23,476 nt of DNA, taken from contig JANQTK010000070.1 in assembly GCA_030731695.1 (NCBI GenBank), forward strand, positions 1-23,476. The letters run 5' to 3'. Positions 1-7,479 of the stretch are shown here, in pieces; position 1 is the first letter of the stretch, and each line of letters opens with the position of its first letter. Below the pieces are notes generated by a model. That model did no database searches. It saw nothing but the letters and a program-made list of their open reading frames with translations, and was not told the origin of the DNA. Position numbers and translations under genes: made by a program. The DNA comes from Polaribacter sp. (lineage in GTDB: Bacteria > Bacteroidota > Bacteroidia > Flavobacteriales > Flavobacteriaceae).

Positions 1-866
1 TTTTAATTACTGGAGGTACAGGTTTAATTGGAAGTAAACTTACCCAATTATTGATTGAAAGAAATCATGAAGTTGCAATTTTAAGCAGAAAACCGTCCCA
101 AAAAAACGAGTTCAAATGGGATATTGTTAATAATTTTATTGATGAAAAAGCATTTGAAAATATTGATTTTATAATCCATTTGGCGGGTGCAGGAATTGCT
201 GATGAACGTTGGTCAAATGCACGAAAAAAAGAATTGATTGATAGTAGAGTTCAATCCGCAAACCTTCTTTTTGAGAACATCAAAAAATTTAAAACCCCTT
301 TAAAAGGTTTTATTTCTGCTTCAGGAATTGGATATTATGGCGCTGTAACTTCAAACGAAATTTTTGAAGAAACCGCTAAAGCTGGAGATGATTTTTTAGC
401 CGAAATTTGTATAAAATGGGAAGCTGCTGCAATGCAATTTGAAAATGAACAAATTCCAGTAACTATTTTAAGAACTGGAGTTGTTTTATCATCATCAGGT
501 GGTGCATTAGAAAAAATGAAAACACCTGTAGTTACTCCTTTAGGATCAGGAAAGCAATATTTACCTTGGATTCATATAGATGATTTGTGCGAAATGTATC
601 TGAAAGCGATTGAAAATAATTTAGTCGGAATATACAACGCTGTTGCTCCTGAACATCAAACTAGCTATTCATTTTCAAAACAGTTGGCAAAAAGTATAAA
701 TAAACCTTTTGTAGGCATTCCTGTTCCTAGCTTTTTATTAAAAATTGTGTTTGGTGAAATGTCAGTAATTTTATTGGAAGGAAGCCGAATTTCAGCAAAT
801 AAAATTAAAAAGAGTGGTTTTTCTTTTCGATTTGAAACACTTAAAAAAGCATTAAACAGTTTTTAA
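1..866 (+). CDS. TIGR01777-type NAD(P)-dependent epimerase (SDR family), 5' partial
   Basis: This gene is cut by the left window edge. The frame is open from base 3, and 287 residues up to the TAA at 864-866 are visible. The fragment opens with LITGGTGLIG, the dinucleotide-binding glycine motif of extended SDR proteins, so only a few residues are missing. Further family marks are an IIHLAGAGIADERW stretch, SASGIGYYG around the usual Ser/Tyr active-site region, and LRTGVVLSSSGGALEKM followed by PWIHIDDL. That set is typical of the TIGR01777 (YfcH-like) epimerase family. The substrate is not known for this family, and nothing here suggests one. It is probably cytoplasmic, since no signal or membrane segment is visible. 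It converges on the acyl-CoA-binding protein gene across a short terminator. Family assignment is firm; the reaction is not. Confidence 0.88.
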   Translation, partial: LITGGTGLIGSKLTQLLIERNHEVAILSRKPSQKNEFKWDIVNNFIDEKAFENIDFIIHLAGAGIADERWSNARKKELIDSRVQSANLLFENIKKFKTPLKGFISASGIGYYGAVTSNEIFEETAKAGDDFLAEICIKWEAAAMQFENEQIPVTILRTGVVLSSSGGALEKMKTPVVTPLGSGKQYLPWIHIDDLCEMYLKAIENNLVGIYNAVAPEHQTSYSFSKQLAKSINKPFVGIPVPSFLLKIVFGEMSVILLEGSRISANKIKKSGFSFRFETLKKALNSF

Positions 867-898
867 AAGGTAAAAAAAATAACTGATTTTTTTCTTTT
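866..898. terminator. Bidirectional A/T hairpin between convergent genes
   Basis: An inverted repeat sits exactly between the epimerase stop and the end of the acyl-CoA-binding gene. The left arm AAAAAAAT (873-880) pairs with ATTTTTTT (886-893) around the loop AACTG. An outer A4/T4 pair (866-869 and 895-898) can extend it past a small internal mismatch. Both strands end in a T-run, as expected for a shared terminator. The stem is all A-T, so its strength is uncertain. Confidence 0.5.
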
Positions 899-900
899 AT

Positions 901-1194
901 TTATTTTTTATCTGTTAAGATAGTATTTGCTAATATGATATATTCTTTTTTGGCATCTTCTGAAGACATTCCATTCAATTGCATCCAGGCATTGAATTTG
1001 AAACCGCTTATTAAGTTTGATTCACTGTTAAAGGTAAAATTATTTCCAAAATTAGCTTGTTTGTAAAATGCGTAAAAGCGCAACATTATATCAGGAGCGA
1101 CTCTTTTTTTTAATTTAGATATTTTATCAAAAGCTTCTTGATATAAAGTATCTAAATCTTTTTCTGTATTATTTTTCAGCAATGATTTGGACAC
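901..1194 (-). CDS. Acyl-CoA-binding protein (ACBP family)
   Basis: This small 97-residue protein consists almost only of an acyl-CoA-binding domain, a four-helix bundle that carries long-chain acyl-CoA esters in the cytoplasm. Visible marks are LRFYAFYKQANFGN (compare the family pattern LxLYALYKQAT.GD) and FNAWMQLNGMSSEDAKKEYI near the C terminus. The start is uncertain. The frame begins with GTG at 1194, 26 bp inside the psd 3' end. A TTG at 1182 is an alternative; it has a Shine-Dalgarno-like AAAGGAGG (1194-1201) 11 nt upstream, but that sequence also encodes a psd Lys-Gly-Gly and may be coincidence. It is the last gene of the cdsA-psd run, which suggests a role in acyl-CoA supply for membrane lipid synthesis (inference). 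Confidence 0.85.
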   Translation of the reverse strand: MSKSLLKNNTEKDLDTLYQEAFDKISKLKKRVAPDIMLRFYAFYKQANFGNNFTFNSESNLISGFKFNAWMQLNGMSSEDAKKEYIILANTILTDKK

Positions 1195-1825
1195 CTCCTT
1201 TAACTTTATCTCCTAATTTTACATTTATTTTTGTTCCAATAGGTAAAAATAAATCAACTCTTGAACCGAACTTTATAAACCCAGCATCAGCACCTTGCGT
1301 CACCTTTTCTCCCTCTTTAGCGTAGTTTACAATTCGTTTAGCTAATGCACCAGCAATTTGTCTGTATAAAACCTTTCCAAAGGTTTCATTATCTATCACA
1401 ACAGTTGTGCGTTCATTTTCTGTAGATGCTTTTGGATGCCAAGCAACCAAATATTTTCCTGGATGATATTTGCTATAAGCAATTTTTCCACTAATAGCAT
1501 ATCTTGTAACATGAACATTGATGGGTGACATAAAAATAGAAACTTGAATTCTTTTATCTTTAAAAAACTCGGGCTCTTCAACCTCTTCAATTACCACTAC
1601 TTTTCCATCTACAGGAGCAATGATATGAGCATCATTTAAAGTAGTTTTTCTGTTTGGATTTCTAAAAAATTGTAAAATTAAAACGACAAAACCAAGTGTT
1701 AAAACTTGAGTAATTTTTATAGCCAAAGTGGTATCAAAAAATTTTTCTGCACCTAATATAATACCAATTGCAATAACAAATGTGATTGAAATTATTTTGT
1801 AACCTTCTTTATGAAATCGAATCAT
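1169..1825 (-). CDS. psd: Phosphatidylserine decarboxylase, short (PSD-A type) proenzyme
   Basis: The enzyme decarboxylates phosphatidylserine to phosphatidylethanolamine at the inner membrane. It is a pyruvoyl enzyme that cuts itself into two chains. The 218-residue length fits the short archaeal/bacteroidal type rather than the ~320-residue E. coli type. Residues 11-52 hold two hydrophobic segments that would anchor it. The core shows APVDGKVV (70-77), FMSPINVHVTR (98-108), HPKASTENER (130-139) and FIKFGSRVDLFLP (183-195). Self-cleavage is expected between Gly187 and Ser188, where Ser188 becomes the pyruvoyl group. Its ATG lies 2 bp from the cdsA stop, and its 3' end overlaps the ACBP gene by 26 bp, so the three are surely co-transcribed. 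Phosphatidylserine synthase is not in the window. Confidence 0.94.
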   Translation of the reverse strand: MIRFHKEGYKIISITFVIAIGIILGAEKFFDTTLAIKITQVLTLGFVVLILQFFRNPNRKTTLNDAHIIAPVDGKVVVIEEVEEPEFFKDKRIQVSIFMSPINVHVTRYAISGKIAYSKYHPGKYLVAWHPKASTENERTTVVIDNETFGKVLYRQIAGALAKRIVNYAKEGEKVTQGADAGFIKFGSRVDLFLPIGTKINVKLGDKVKGGVQIIAEK

Positions 1826-1827
1826 TT

Positions 1828-2622
1828 TTAAATTATAAAATTTATATACAAATATACGAATGGAGATGCAAACAGCAAACTATCTAGTCTGTCTAAAATC
1901 CCACCATGTCCCGGCATCAAATTACCACTGTCTTTTAAATTAGCCTGCCTTTTAAATTTTGAAACGACTAAATCTCCAATAGTCCCTAAATTTGATACAA
2001 TCAAAGCAATCATCATCCAATGAAATAGTGAGAAATGTGGATACACTTTACTAATTACTAATGCAGCTAGTAAAGAAAAAACCATACCTCCAAAAAAACC
2101 TTCCACTGTTTTGTTAGGAGAAACTGATGGAAATAATTTCTTTTTACCAAAATTTTTACCTACTAAAAAAGCAAACGAATCGTTTATCCAAATGATTGAT
2201 AAAATACTAATCATTACATATTTATGAAATAAACCATCTGAAAATGGCAATAAAACTAAAAAACAGAATGAAAAAATAATATATCGAATTGTAATACCTA
2301 GTTTGATTCGTTCAGTATTATAAATGATGGGCTTTTTTGTAAAAAGTTGGTATGAAAAAAACAAAGAGGATGCTAATGTGATGAAAAGTATTCCAGTAAC
2401 TGCATAGCTTTTTTGTCTGATGAACATTAGAAACAGGGTTACTCCAAAAAAGATATATGGAGCTACTGATTTTAACTGAATCATTTTTCCAAATTCCCAT
2501 AAACATAACAATCCAAAAAAGGTAATTAAAACCAGATATGATTCTTGAGAAAACAAAATGGAAAAAAGGAATAACAACACATACACAATTCCCGAAAAAC
2601 TCCTTTTAAAAAGGTTACTCAT
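1828..2622 (-). CDS. cdsA: Phosphatidate cytidylyltransferase (CDP-diacylglycerol synthase)
   Basis: This integral membrane enzyme makes CDP-diacylglycerol from phosphatidic acid and CTP, the precursor of all its phospholipids. The 264-residue protein has about eight hydrophobic segments. Near the C terminus it carries the CDS signature: SKFKRQANLKDSG, then PGHGGILDRLDS at about residues 237-248, with the Asp pair that binds metal and CTP. An upstream SPNKTVEGFFGG segment also matches the family. It sits directly before psd (2-bp gap) and 1 bp after the LUD gene, so two successive steps of lipid synthesis are translated from one transcript. The start is ATG at 2622. Confidence 0.95.
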   Translation of the reverse strand: MSNLFKRSFSGIVYVLLFLFSILFSQESYLVLITFFGLLCLWEFGKMIQLKSVAPYIFFGVTLFLMFIRQKSYAVTGILFITLASSLFFSYQLFTKKPIIYNTERIKLGITIRYIIFSFCFLVLLPFSDGLFHKYVMISILSIIWINDSFAFLVGKNFGKKKLFPSVSPNKTVEGFFGGMVFSLLAALVISKVYPHFSLFHWMMIALIVSNLGTIGDLVVSKFKRQANLKDSGNLMPGHGGILDRLDSLLFASPFVYLYINFII

Positions 2623-2623
2623 A

Positions 2624-3208
2624 TTACAAATCTTCTAAAAGCAGCAAATATAAGTTTTTTGAATTATTGTTACCGTAATTTAAAAAATTATCATCAGATT
2701 TATTGACATTGTAATTCTTTATGGCAGAAATATTGGTTGGTAAAATGTGCTTATGATTCATTTTTATACCTGTCAACCCTTGTCCTGAATTTTTTACAAT
2801 TTGACTTGTGGTTGCATAGATGATAAAGTTTTTAGGAAAATCCGAAAGCCTTGTGCTACCTAATTGGTTTGATGAAAATAAGATATCTCCATTGTCAGCA
2901 ATCAAATGTTCGCAAGTAGAAAAAATGGGAGTTTCATCAGTATATTTTGTAGCTATTTTCGCCTCGACTTTAGTAAAGAAAGTTCCTAAATTTTTATTTA
3001 ACAAAAACAATTCATTCCAATTATTTTCTGATAAAACATTTTTAAGATTTTCAACAACTTCAGCATTTTTGACACAATACAAAAACTTTCCACCCTTTTT
3101 TAAAAAATTATGAACAAACAAGTCGTCCATAGACAAGTTTACCGGTTGTTTTTCAACAATAGGTTCTTCTTGACTTGAAAGGTTAAAAAGTTTCTTTAAA
3201 AAATTCAT
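2624..3208 (-). CDS. LUD-domain protein (LutC/YkgG-like)
   Basis: This is a LUD-domain protein related to the LutC/YkgG lactate-utilisation family. The middle and C-terminal parts show LIADNGDILFSSNQLG, LPKNFIIYATTSQIVKN and KMNHKHILPTNISAI, the usual LUD core. The ATG at 3208 (MNFLKKLFNLSSQ) gives 194 residues. A start 33 bp further upstream is possible but would overlap ftsH; 3208 leaves a clean 10-bp gap. No iron-sulfur cysteines and no LutA/LutB partners are visible here, so a role in lactate oxidation is not supported by context. Its fixed place between ftsH and cdsA suggests a housekeeping function, but the function is unknown. It is probably cytoplasmic. Confidence 0.75.
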   Translation of the reverse strand: MNFLKKLFNLSSQEEPIVEKQPVNLSMDDLFVHNFLKKGGKFLYCVKNAEVVENLKNVLSENNWNELFLLNKNLGTFFTKVEAKIATKYTDETPIFSTCEHLIADNGDILFSSNQLGSTRLSDFPKNFIIYATTSQIVKNSGQGLTGIKMNHKHILPTNISAIKNYNVNKSDDNFLNYGNNNSKNLYLLLLEDL

Positions 3209-3218
3209 TATAAAAAAA

Positions 3219-5192
3219 TTATTCTTCTGTAATTTCTTCAACAGCAGGAATCTCTACAACCTTTCTATCAATAATAGGCTCTTCAAATTCGAAAGGCCTT
3301 TCACCAAAGATTTTTAATAAATCATCCTTAAAAATAACTTCTTTTTCTAATAACAATTCTGCTAAGGTCGTTAATTTTTCTTTATTTTCATCTAAAATTT
3401 TCAAAGCCCTAACGTATTGAATTTCAATCATTTTAGAGATTTCATTGTCAATTTTTCTTCCAGTTTCTTCACTATAAGGTTTTACGAATGCATCATTTCC
3501 AGAAGAATCATAATACGTGATATTTCCTATTTCATCATTCAAACCATATACAGTTACCATGGCTCTGGCTTGTTTCGTAACTTTTTCCAAATCACTCAAT
3601 GCCCCTGTTGAAATTTTATCAAAAATAATTTTTTCTGCAGCTCTTCCCCCTAATGTTGCACACATTTCATCCAACATTTGTTCTGTTTGCACAATCATTC
3701 TTTCCGCAGGCAAATACCAAGCTGCACCTAAAGATTGACCTCTTGGAACAATCGTAACTTTTACTAAAGGCGCTGCATGCTCTAACATCCAACTAATTGT
3801 TGCATGTCCAGCTTCGTGAAAAGCAATTACTTTCTTTTCTCTTGGCGTAATCATTTTATTCTTCTTTTCTAGACCACCTACAATTCTGTCAACAGCATCT
3901 AAAAAATCTTGTTGATGAATGGCTTTTTTTCCTGTTCTTGCAGCAATTAATGCAGCTTCATTACACATGTTAGCAATATCAGCACCCGAAAAACCTGGAG
4001 TTTGTTGCGCAAGAAAATCAATATTTACATCATTTGCTAATTTTAATGGCTTGATATGTACATTGAAAATTTCATTTCTTTCACGAATATCTGGTAAATC
4101 AACATAAATTTGACGGTCAAAACGTCCTGCTCGCATTAAAGCTTTATCTAAAACATCTGCTCTATTCGTTGCTGCCAATACAATGACATTAACATCAGTG
4201 CCAAAACCATCCATTTCAGTTAATAACTGGTTTAGTGTATTTTCGCGCTCGTCATTTCCACCTGTCATGCTATTTTTTCCACGAGCTCTTCCAATGGCAT
4301 CAATCTCATCAATAAAGATGATTGAAGGTGATTTTTGTGCAGCTTGTTTGAATAAATCACGAACTCTTGATGCTCCTACTCCAACAAACATTTCCACAAA
4401 ATCAGAACCTGACAAAGAGAAAAAAGGCACACCAGCTTCACCTGCAACTGCTTTTGCTAACAAGGTTTTCCCAGTTCCTGGAGGACCAACAAGCAATGCT
4501 CCTTTTGGAATTTTACCTCCTAAAGAGGTATATTTTTCGGGACTTTTTAAGAAATCAACAATTTCTTGAACTTCCTCTTTTGCTCCTTCTAATCCAGCTA
4601 CATTTTCGAAAGTTGTTTTTACTTTAGTGTCTTTGTCAAATAATTTTGCTTTTGATTTTCCAATGCTAAAAATTTGACCTCCTCCTCCTGCGCCACCACC
4701 AGCACCAGACATTCTTCTCATAAAAAACAACCAAACAGCAATTAAAATGATAAATGGTAAAAAACCAATGATCATGTCAAAAATACTTGTTTTTTCTTTG
4801 TTCCTGATGTCAACAATCAGACCACTGTCTTCTTCTTTTGCTTTTGAAATACTGTCTTCGAAATTTTTTAAATCTCCAAAATTATACTCGTAAACAGGCG
4901 ATCCAGGTCTGTAAAATGCTGAGGATGTTGCCTTTTTATGAACTTCTTTTGACAAAGCTTCTTTTGTCAAATAAATTTGAGCAATATCTTTGTTGATAAT
5001 AAAAACTTCTTTGATATCATTATCTTTTAAGAAAACTTCAAATTTATTTTTTGAAATAGTGTTCGAAGCCATATCACCACTATTAAAAAACTGAATTGCA
5101 ATAATTGCAATAATTACTGCACCATATAACCAATAAGAGCTAAATTTAAATTTAGGCGTATTGTTTTTAGTATCTTTATTTGAATCACTCAT
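3219..5192 (-). CDS. ftsH: ATP-dependent zinc metalloprotease FtsH
   Basis: FtsH is a hexameric inner-membrane AAA+ protease that removes damaged membrane proteins and some regulators. The 657-residue protein has the complete layout. There is a membrane segment at about 21-36, a periplasmic domain to ~135, a second membrane segment at ~138-157, and a Gly-rich linker (163-172). The AAA domain has Walker A GPPGTGKT (236-243), pore motif FVGVG (269-273), Walker B IIFIDEID (291-298) and the arginine-finger region RAGRFDR (354-360). The protease domain has the zinc site HEAGH (459-463) with Asp534 as the probable third ligand. The length is normal and all key residues are present. It follows rsfS by 10 bp and precedes the LUD gene by 10 bp. 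Confidence 0.97.
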   Translation of the reverse strand: MSDSNKDTKNNTPKFKFSSYWLYGAVIIAIIAIQFFNSGDMASNTISKNKFEVFLKDNDIKEVFIINKDIAQIYLTKEALSKEVHKKATSSAFYRPGSPVYEYNFGDLKNFEDSISKAKEEDSGLIVDIRNKEKTSIFDMIIGFLPFIILIAVWLFFMRRMSGAGGGAGGGGQIFSIGKSKAKLFDKDTKVKTTFENVAGLEGAKEEVQEIVDFLKSPEKYTSLGGKIPKGALLVGPPGTGKTLLAKAVAGEAGVPFFSLSGSDFVEMFVGVGASRVRDLFKQAAQKSPSIIFIDEIDAIGRARGKNSMTGGNDERENTLNQLLTEMDGFGTDVNVIVLAATNRADVLDKALMRAGRFDRQIYVDLPDIRERNEIFNVHIKPLKLANDVNIDFLAQQTPGFSGADIANMCNEAALIAARTGKKAIHQQDFLDAVDRIVGGLEKKNKMITPREKKVIAFHEAGHATISWMLEHAAPLVKVTIVPRGQSLGAAWYLPAERMIVQTEQMLDEMCATLGGRAAEKIIFDKISTGALSDLEKVTKQARAMVTVYGLNDEIGNITYYDSSGNDAFVKPYSEETGRKIDNEISKMIEIQYVRALKILDENKEKLTTLAELLLEKEVIFKDDLLKIFGERPFEFEEPIIDRKVVEIPAVEEITEE

Positions 5193-5202
5193 CTATTTCA
5201 GA

Positions 5203-5580
5203 TCAATTAAATTTAACTGGATTTATTTGGGTAATTTTTGCATCTCCCCACAAACTTTCAATATCATAAAAATCTCTTACATTCTTTTGAAAAATGTGTA
5301 CCACCACATTTACATAATCCATTAACACCCATTCAGCGTTTGTTTCGCCTTCAACATGCCAAGGTTTGTCTTTAATTTCTTTACTTACAACTTTTTGAAC
5401 AGAGCCAGAAATTGCATTTACTTGTGTATTGGAATTTCCAGAACAAATGATAAAATAATCACATACTGTATTTTCAATATCTCTAAGATCTAATAATTGA
5501 ATATTTTCTCCTTTTACATCATCAATTCCTTTGATAATTACTGCGATTAATTCGTCAGCGCTTACTTGTTTTTTTGTCAT
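5203..5580 (-). CDS. rsfS: Ribosome silencing factor RsfS (Iojap/YbeB family)
   Basis: RsfS binds protein L14 of the free large ribosomal subunit and blocks joining of the subunits when nutrients are short. The protein shows the family core DLRDIENTVCDYFIICSG, DKPWHVEG (71-78), W84 with LMDY, and DIESLWGDA (106-114). I place the start at the ATG at 5580 (125 residues, beginning MTKKQ), although the frame is open back to 5628. The longer form would add 16 residues not typical of the family. A TAACTTTG promoter box lies inside that extension, so it is probably untranslated leader. It is the first gene of the rsfS-ftsH-LUD-cdsA-psd-ACBP run and diverges from birA. Confidence 0.93.
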   Translation of the reverse strand: MTKKQVSADELIAVIIKGIDDVKGENIQLLDLRDIENTVCDYFIICSGNSNTQVNAISGSVQKVVSKEIKDKPWHVEGETNAEWVLMDYVNVVVHIFQKNVRDFYDIESLWGDAKITQINPVKFN

Positions 5581-5603
5581 TAATTTTTTACTAAAATTTT
5601 GCG

Positions 5604-5611
5604 CAAAGTTA
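5604..5611 (-). promoter_or_regulatory. Bacteroidota -7 box for the rsfS-ftsH operon
   Basis: The minus strand reads TAACTTTG, an exact match to the Bacteroidota -7 consensus TAnnTTTG, about 23 bp before the rsfS ATG at 5580. No good -33 TTG is seen at the usual distance; the nearest TTTG is only 14 bp upstream. The box supports the shorter rsfS start. Confidence 0.5.
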
Positions 5612-5669
5612 TTATTTTTTTGCGACAAATTTGCTTAATATTGAACTACTTTACACTTAATTTAACAGA

Positions 5670-6401
5670 TTGAAATTAATCAAACTTAATGCCATTAACT
5701 CTACAAATACTTTTCTGAAAGAATTGTCTAAAAACACAACTCTTGAAGACTTTACGGTAGTCGTTACTGAAAACCAAACAAATGGCAGAGGGCAACAAGA
5801 AAGTTTATGGTATTCCGAACCTAGCAAAAACCTTACTTTTAGTGTTTATTTAAGTAATTTGAAGCTAGAAATCAGTTTTAAAAAACACTTGAACTATGCT
5901 GTTAGTTTGGCGATTTTTGAAGCTTTAAAACATAATAACATACCAAATTTGGCAATAAAATGGCCCAATGACATTGTGTCAGGAAATAAAAAAGTATGTG
6001 GTATTCTGATAGAAAACTCAATTCAAAAAAACTATATTCAAAATTCAATCATTGGAATTGGAATAAATGTAAATCAAGAAGTGTTTTCTGAAACTATAAA
6101 AAATGTTACTTCTTTAAAAAATCTATTGCATAAAGATTTTGATTTGGAATCTTTACTTGATGAAATTTGCGTAGAATTGAAGAATCAATTACAGCTTTTA
6201 TCAGAAGAAAAATATCAATTATTAGAGGACAATTATCTGAATGCTTTGTACCAAATTCACAAACCAATGATGTTCAAAGACGCTGAAAACGTACTTTTCT
6301 TGGGAATCATCAGAGGAATTTCCGAAACAGGAAATATCATTATTGAGCTTGAGAATGAAAATCTAAAAGAATTTGGTATAAAGGAAATTTCTTTCGCTTA
6401 A
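5670..6401 (+). CDS. birA: Biotin--[acetyl-CoA carboxylase] ligase, monofunctional
   Basis: The enzyme activates biotin with ATP and attaches it to the carrier protein of acetyl-CoA carboxylase and other biotin enzymes. The 243-residue protein lacks the N-terminal helix-turn-helix of E. coli BirA, so it is a ligase only. Visible marks are NAINSTNTFLKEL (7-19), the biotinyl-AMP loop region TNGRGQQ (37-43), KWPND (97-101), KVCGILIE (108-115) and GIGINVN (129-135). Its start must be TTG at 5670: the frame is stopped at 5658-5660 and no ATG lies near the conserved N terminus. One oddity is Glu44 where the GRGxxG loop usually has glycine. It diverges from rsfS and shares TTAA at its stop with the opposite SRPBCC gene. 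Confidence 0.93.
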   Translation: MKLIKLNAINSTNTFLKELSKNTTLEDFTVVVTENQTNGRGQQESLWYSEPSKNLTFSVYLSNLKLEISFKKHLNYAVSLAIFEALKHNNIPNLAIKWPNDIVSGNKKVCGILIENSIQKNYIQNSIIGIGINVNQEVFSETIKNVTSLKNLLHKDFDLESLLDEICVELKNQLQLLSEEKYQLLEDNYLNALYQIHKPMMFKDAENVLFLGIIRGISETGNIIIELENENLKEFGIKEISFA

Positions 6402-6787
6402 AGTTTTTGCATATTTTCAGTCAACGTTTCAATAAACGTGGTCAATGGTTTTTTTACCATCATTGCCATCATCATATTGAATTCGCCATTAAAATCTAGT
6501 TGAGCTTCGCAAGAATTGTCATCAATTGCGGTAATATCTGCAACCAAATGGAAATCTAATTTGCTACTTGCAGCTCCCAAAGTAATGTTCGAATAAGGTG
6601 TTTTTTCTTTTAAAACCAATCGAATTTCAGGCATTCCTTTCAATCCGAATAAAAAAGAATCACCTTCAACTTCAAATTTCTGAATAGATTCTGGCATCAA
6701 TTTTTCGAAATTTTTCAAATCTGATAAAAATTCATACAACGCTTGCTGCGATTTTTGAACCACTACTTTTTCGCCATTAATATTCAT
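6398..6787 (-). CDS. SRPBCC (START-like) family protein
   Basis: This small 129-residue protein has the pattern of the SRPBCC/START-like fold. It has an N-terminal strand, then ALYEFLSDLKNFEKLMPE (the helix after strand one), a run of alternating hydrophobic strands, and a long C-terminal helix ending in ETLTENMQKL. Such proteins bind a hydrophobic ligand in a deep pocket; the ligand here cannot be told. It has no signal peptide and is probably cytoplasmic. The methionine-rich stretch MMMAMMV (104-110) at the start of the C-terminal helix is unusual. It follows pyrE by 12 bp and is likely co-transcribed. Its TAA overlaps the birA TAA on the other strand by 4 bp (TTAA). Confidence 0.72.
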   Translation of the reverse strand: MNINGEKVVVQKSQQALYEFLSDLKNFEKLMPESIQKFEVEGDSFLFGLKGMPEIRLVLKEKTPYSNITLGAASSKLDFHLVADITAIDDNSCEAQLDFNGEFNMMMAMMVKKPLTTFIETLTENMQKL

Positions 6788-6799
6788 AATAAGTATAAT

Positions 6800-7435
6800 T
6801 TATTGTTTCCAATCACTTGGGTTTGCACTCCATTCTTTTAATGTAACTAACTCATTTTCATTGATGTAATTACTATCTAAAGCTTGCTCTAATAAATATT
6901 GATAGTTACTCAACGTTACCAAATTTACATTTTTATCTTTAAAATTTTTAGTAGCAACTTCAAATCCATACGTAAAAATAGCAACCATCCCTTTAATTAC
7001 TGCACCTGCATCTTTCAAAGCTTCAACAGCTTGTAAACTGCTATTTCCTGTGCTGATTAAATCTTCAATGACAACCACATTTTGTCCTTTTTCCAAATGT
7101 CCTTCTACTTGGTTTTGTCTTCCGTGCTTTTTAGGCTCAGGTCTTACATACACAAATGGAACACCCAATTGTTGCGCGACCAAAACACCCATCGCAATTG
7201 CTCCAGTGGCAACTCCTGCAATAATATCAGGTTTTCCGTATTGTAATTCAACTATTTTAGCGATTTCTTCCTTTAAAAAAACGCGAACAGAAGGATATGA
7301 AAGTGTCAATCTGTTGTCGCAATAAATAGGAGATTTCCAACCAGAAGCCCATGTAAAAGGTTTGTTTGGACTTAATTTTATTGCTTTAATTTGCAATAAA
7401 AGTTCGGCAGTTTTTTTTGCAGTATCTTTGTTCAT
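6800..7435 (-). CDS. pyrE: Orotate phosphoribosyltransferase
   Basis: PyrE joins orotate to PRPP to give orotidine 5'-phosphate in de novo pyrimidine synthesis. With the ATG at 7435 the protein has 211 residues, a normal length. It shows FTWASGWKSPIYCDNR (27-42), the flexible catalytic loop KKHGRQNQVEG (102-112) and the PRPP-binding motif VVIEDLISTG (121-130). The frame stays open to 7558, but those extra codons are antisense to the NUDIX gene and not part of the family. An ATG two codons upstream (7441) is an alternative. The -7 box TACATTTG lies at 7446-7453, so the leader is only a few nucleotides at most. SRPBCC follows after 12 bp. Confidence 0.96.
   Translation of the reverse strand: MNKDTAKKTAELLLQIKAIKLSPNKPFTWASGWKSPIYCDNRLTLSYPSVRVFLKEEIAKIVELQYGKPDIIAGVATGAIAMGVLVAQQLGVPFVYVRPEPKKHGRQNQVEGHLEKGQNVVVIEDLISTGNSSLQAVEALKDAGAVIKGMVAIFTYGFEVATKNFKDKNVNLVTLSNYQYLLEQALDSNYINENELVTLKEWSANPSDWKQ
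7423..7430 (+). promoter_or_regulatory. Bacteroidota -7 box for the NUDIX gene, inside pyrE codons
   Basis: The plus strand reads TATCTTTG, an exact TAnnTTTG, ending 18 bp before the NUDIX ATG at 7449. A near -33 element (TTC at 7403-7405) lies 17 bp upstream. The box lies within the first codons of the divergent pyrE. Confidence 0.5.
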
Positions 7436-7445
7436 AATCATCTCA

Positions 7446-7479
7446 CAAATGTATAAAGTTTTTATAAATGATAAGCCAA
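7446..7479 (-). promoter_or_regulatory. Bacteroidota promoter for pyrE, overlapping the NUDIX start
   Basis: The minus strand has TTG (7479-7477), a 23-bp spacer, then TACATTTG (7453-7446), which fits TTG-N17-23-TAnnTTTG. The -7 box covers the ATG of the divergent NUDIX gene (7449-7451). Transcription would start at about 7440, giving a nearly leaderless pyrE message. Confidence 0.5.

Noticed and set aside
1194..1201. Shine-Dalgarno-like AAAGGAGG before ACBP
   Set aside because: It encodes the Lys-Gly-Gly of psd and overlaps the GTG start itself. Flavobacterial ribosomes rarely use such sites. It is kept only as a note on the start choice.
3417..4627. Several plus-strand open frames opposite ftsH, up to 128 codons
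   Set aside because: They are antisense to a fully conserved gene, have low-complexity Leu/Ser-rich translations and show no family motif or promoter.
5581..5628. 16-residue N-terminal extension of RsfS
   Set aside because: It contains the TAACTTTG promoter box and is not typical of the family; the ATG at 5580 fits better.
5612..5669. Promoter for birA
   Set aside because: The nearest box is TACTTTAC, two mismatches from TAnnTTTG, and no spaced TTG supports it.
6424..6439. Small hairpin ACGTTT-CAAT-AAACGT near the end of the SRPBCC gene, as a possible birA terminator
   Set aside because: The stem is only 6 bp and no T-run follows, so chance is a sufficient explanation.
7362..7448. 29-residue N-terminal extension of the NUDIX protein
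   Set aside because: It is antisense to pyrE codons, and a promoter box (7423-7430) lies inside it, so it is probably untranscribed or leader.
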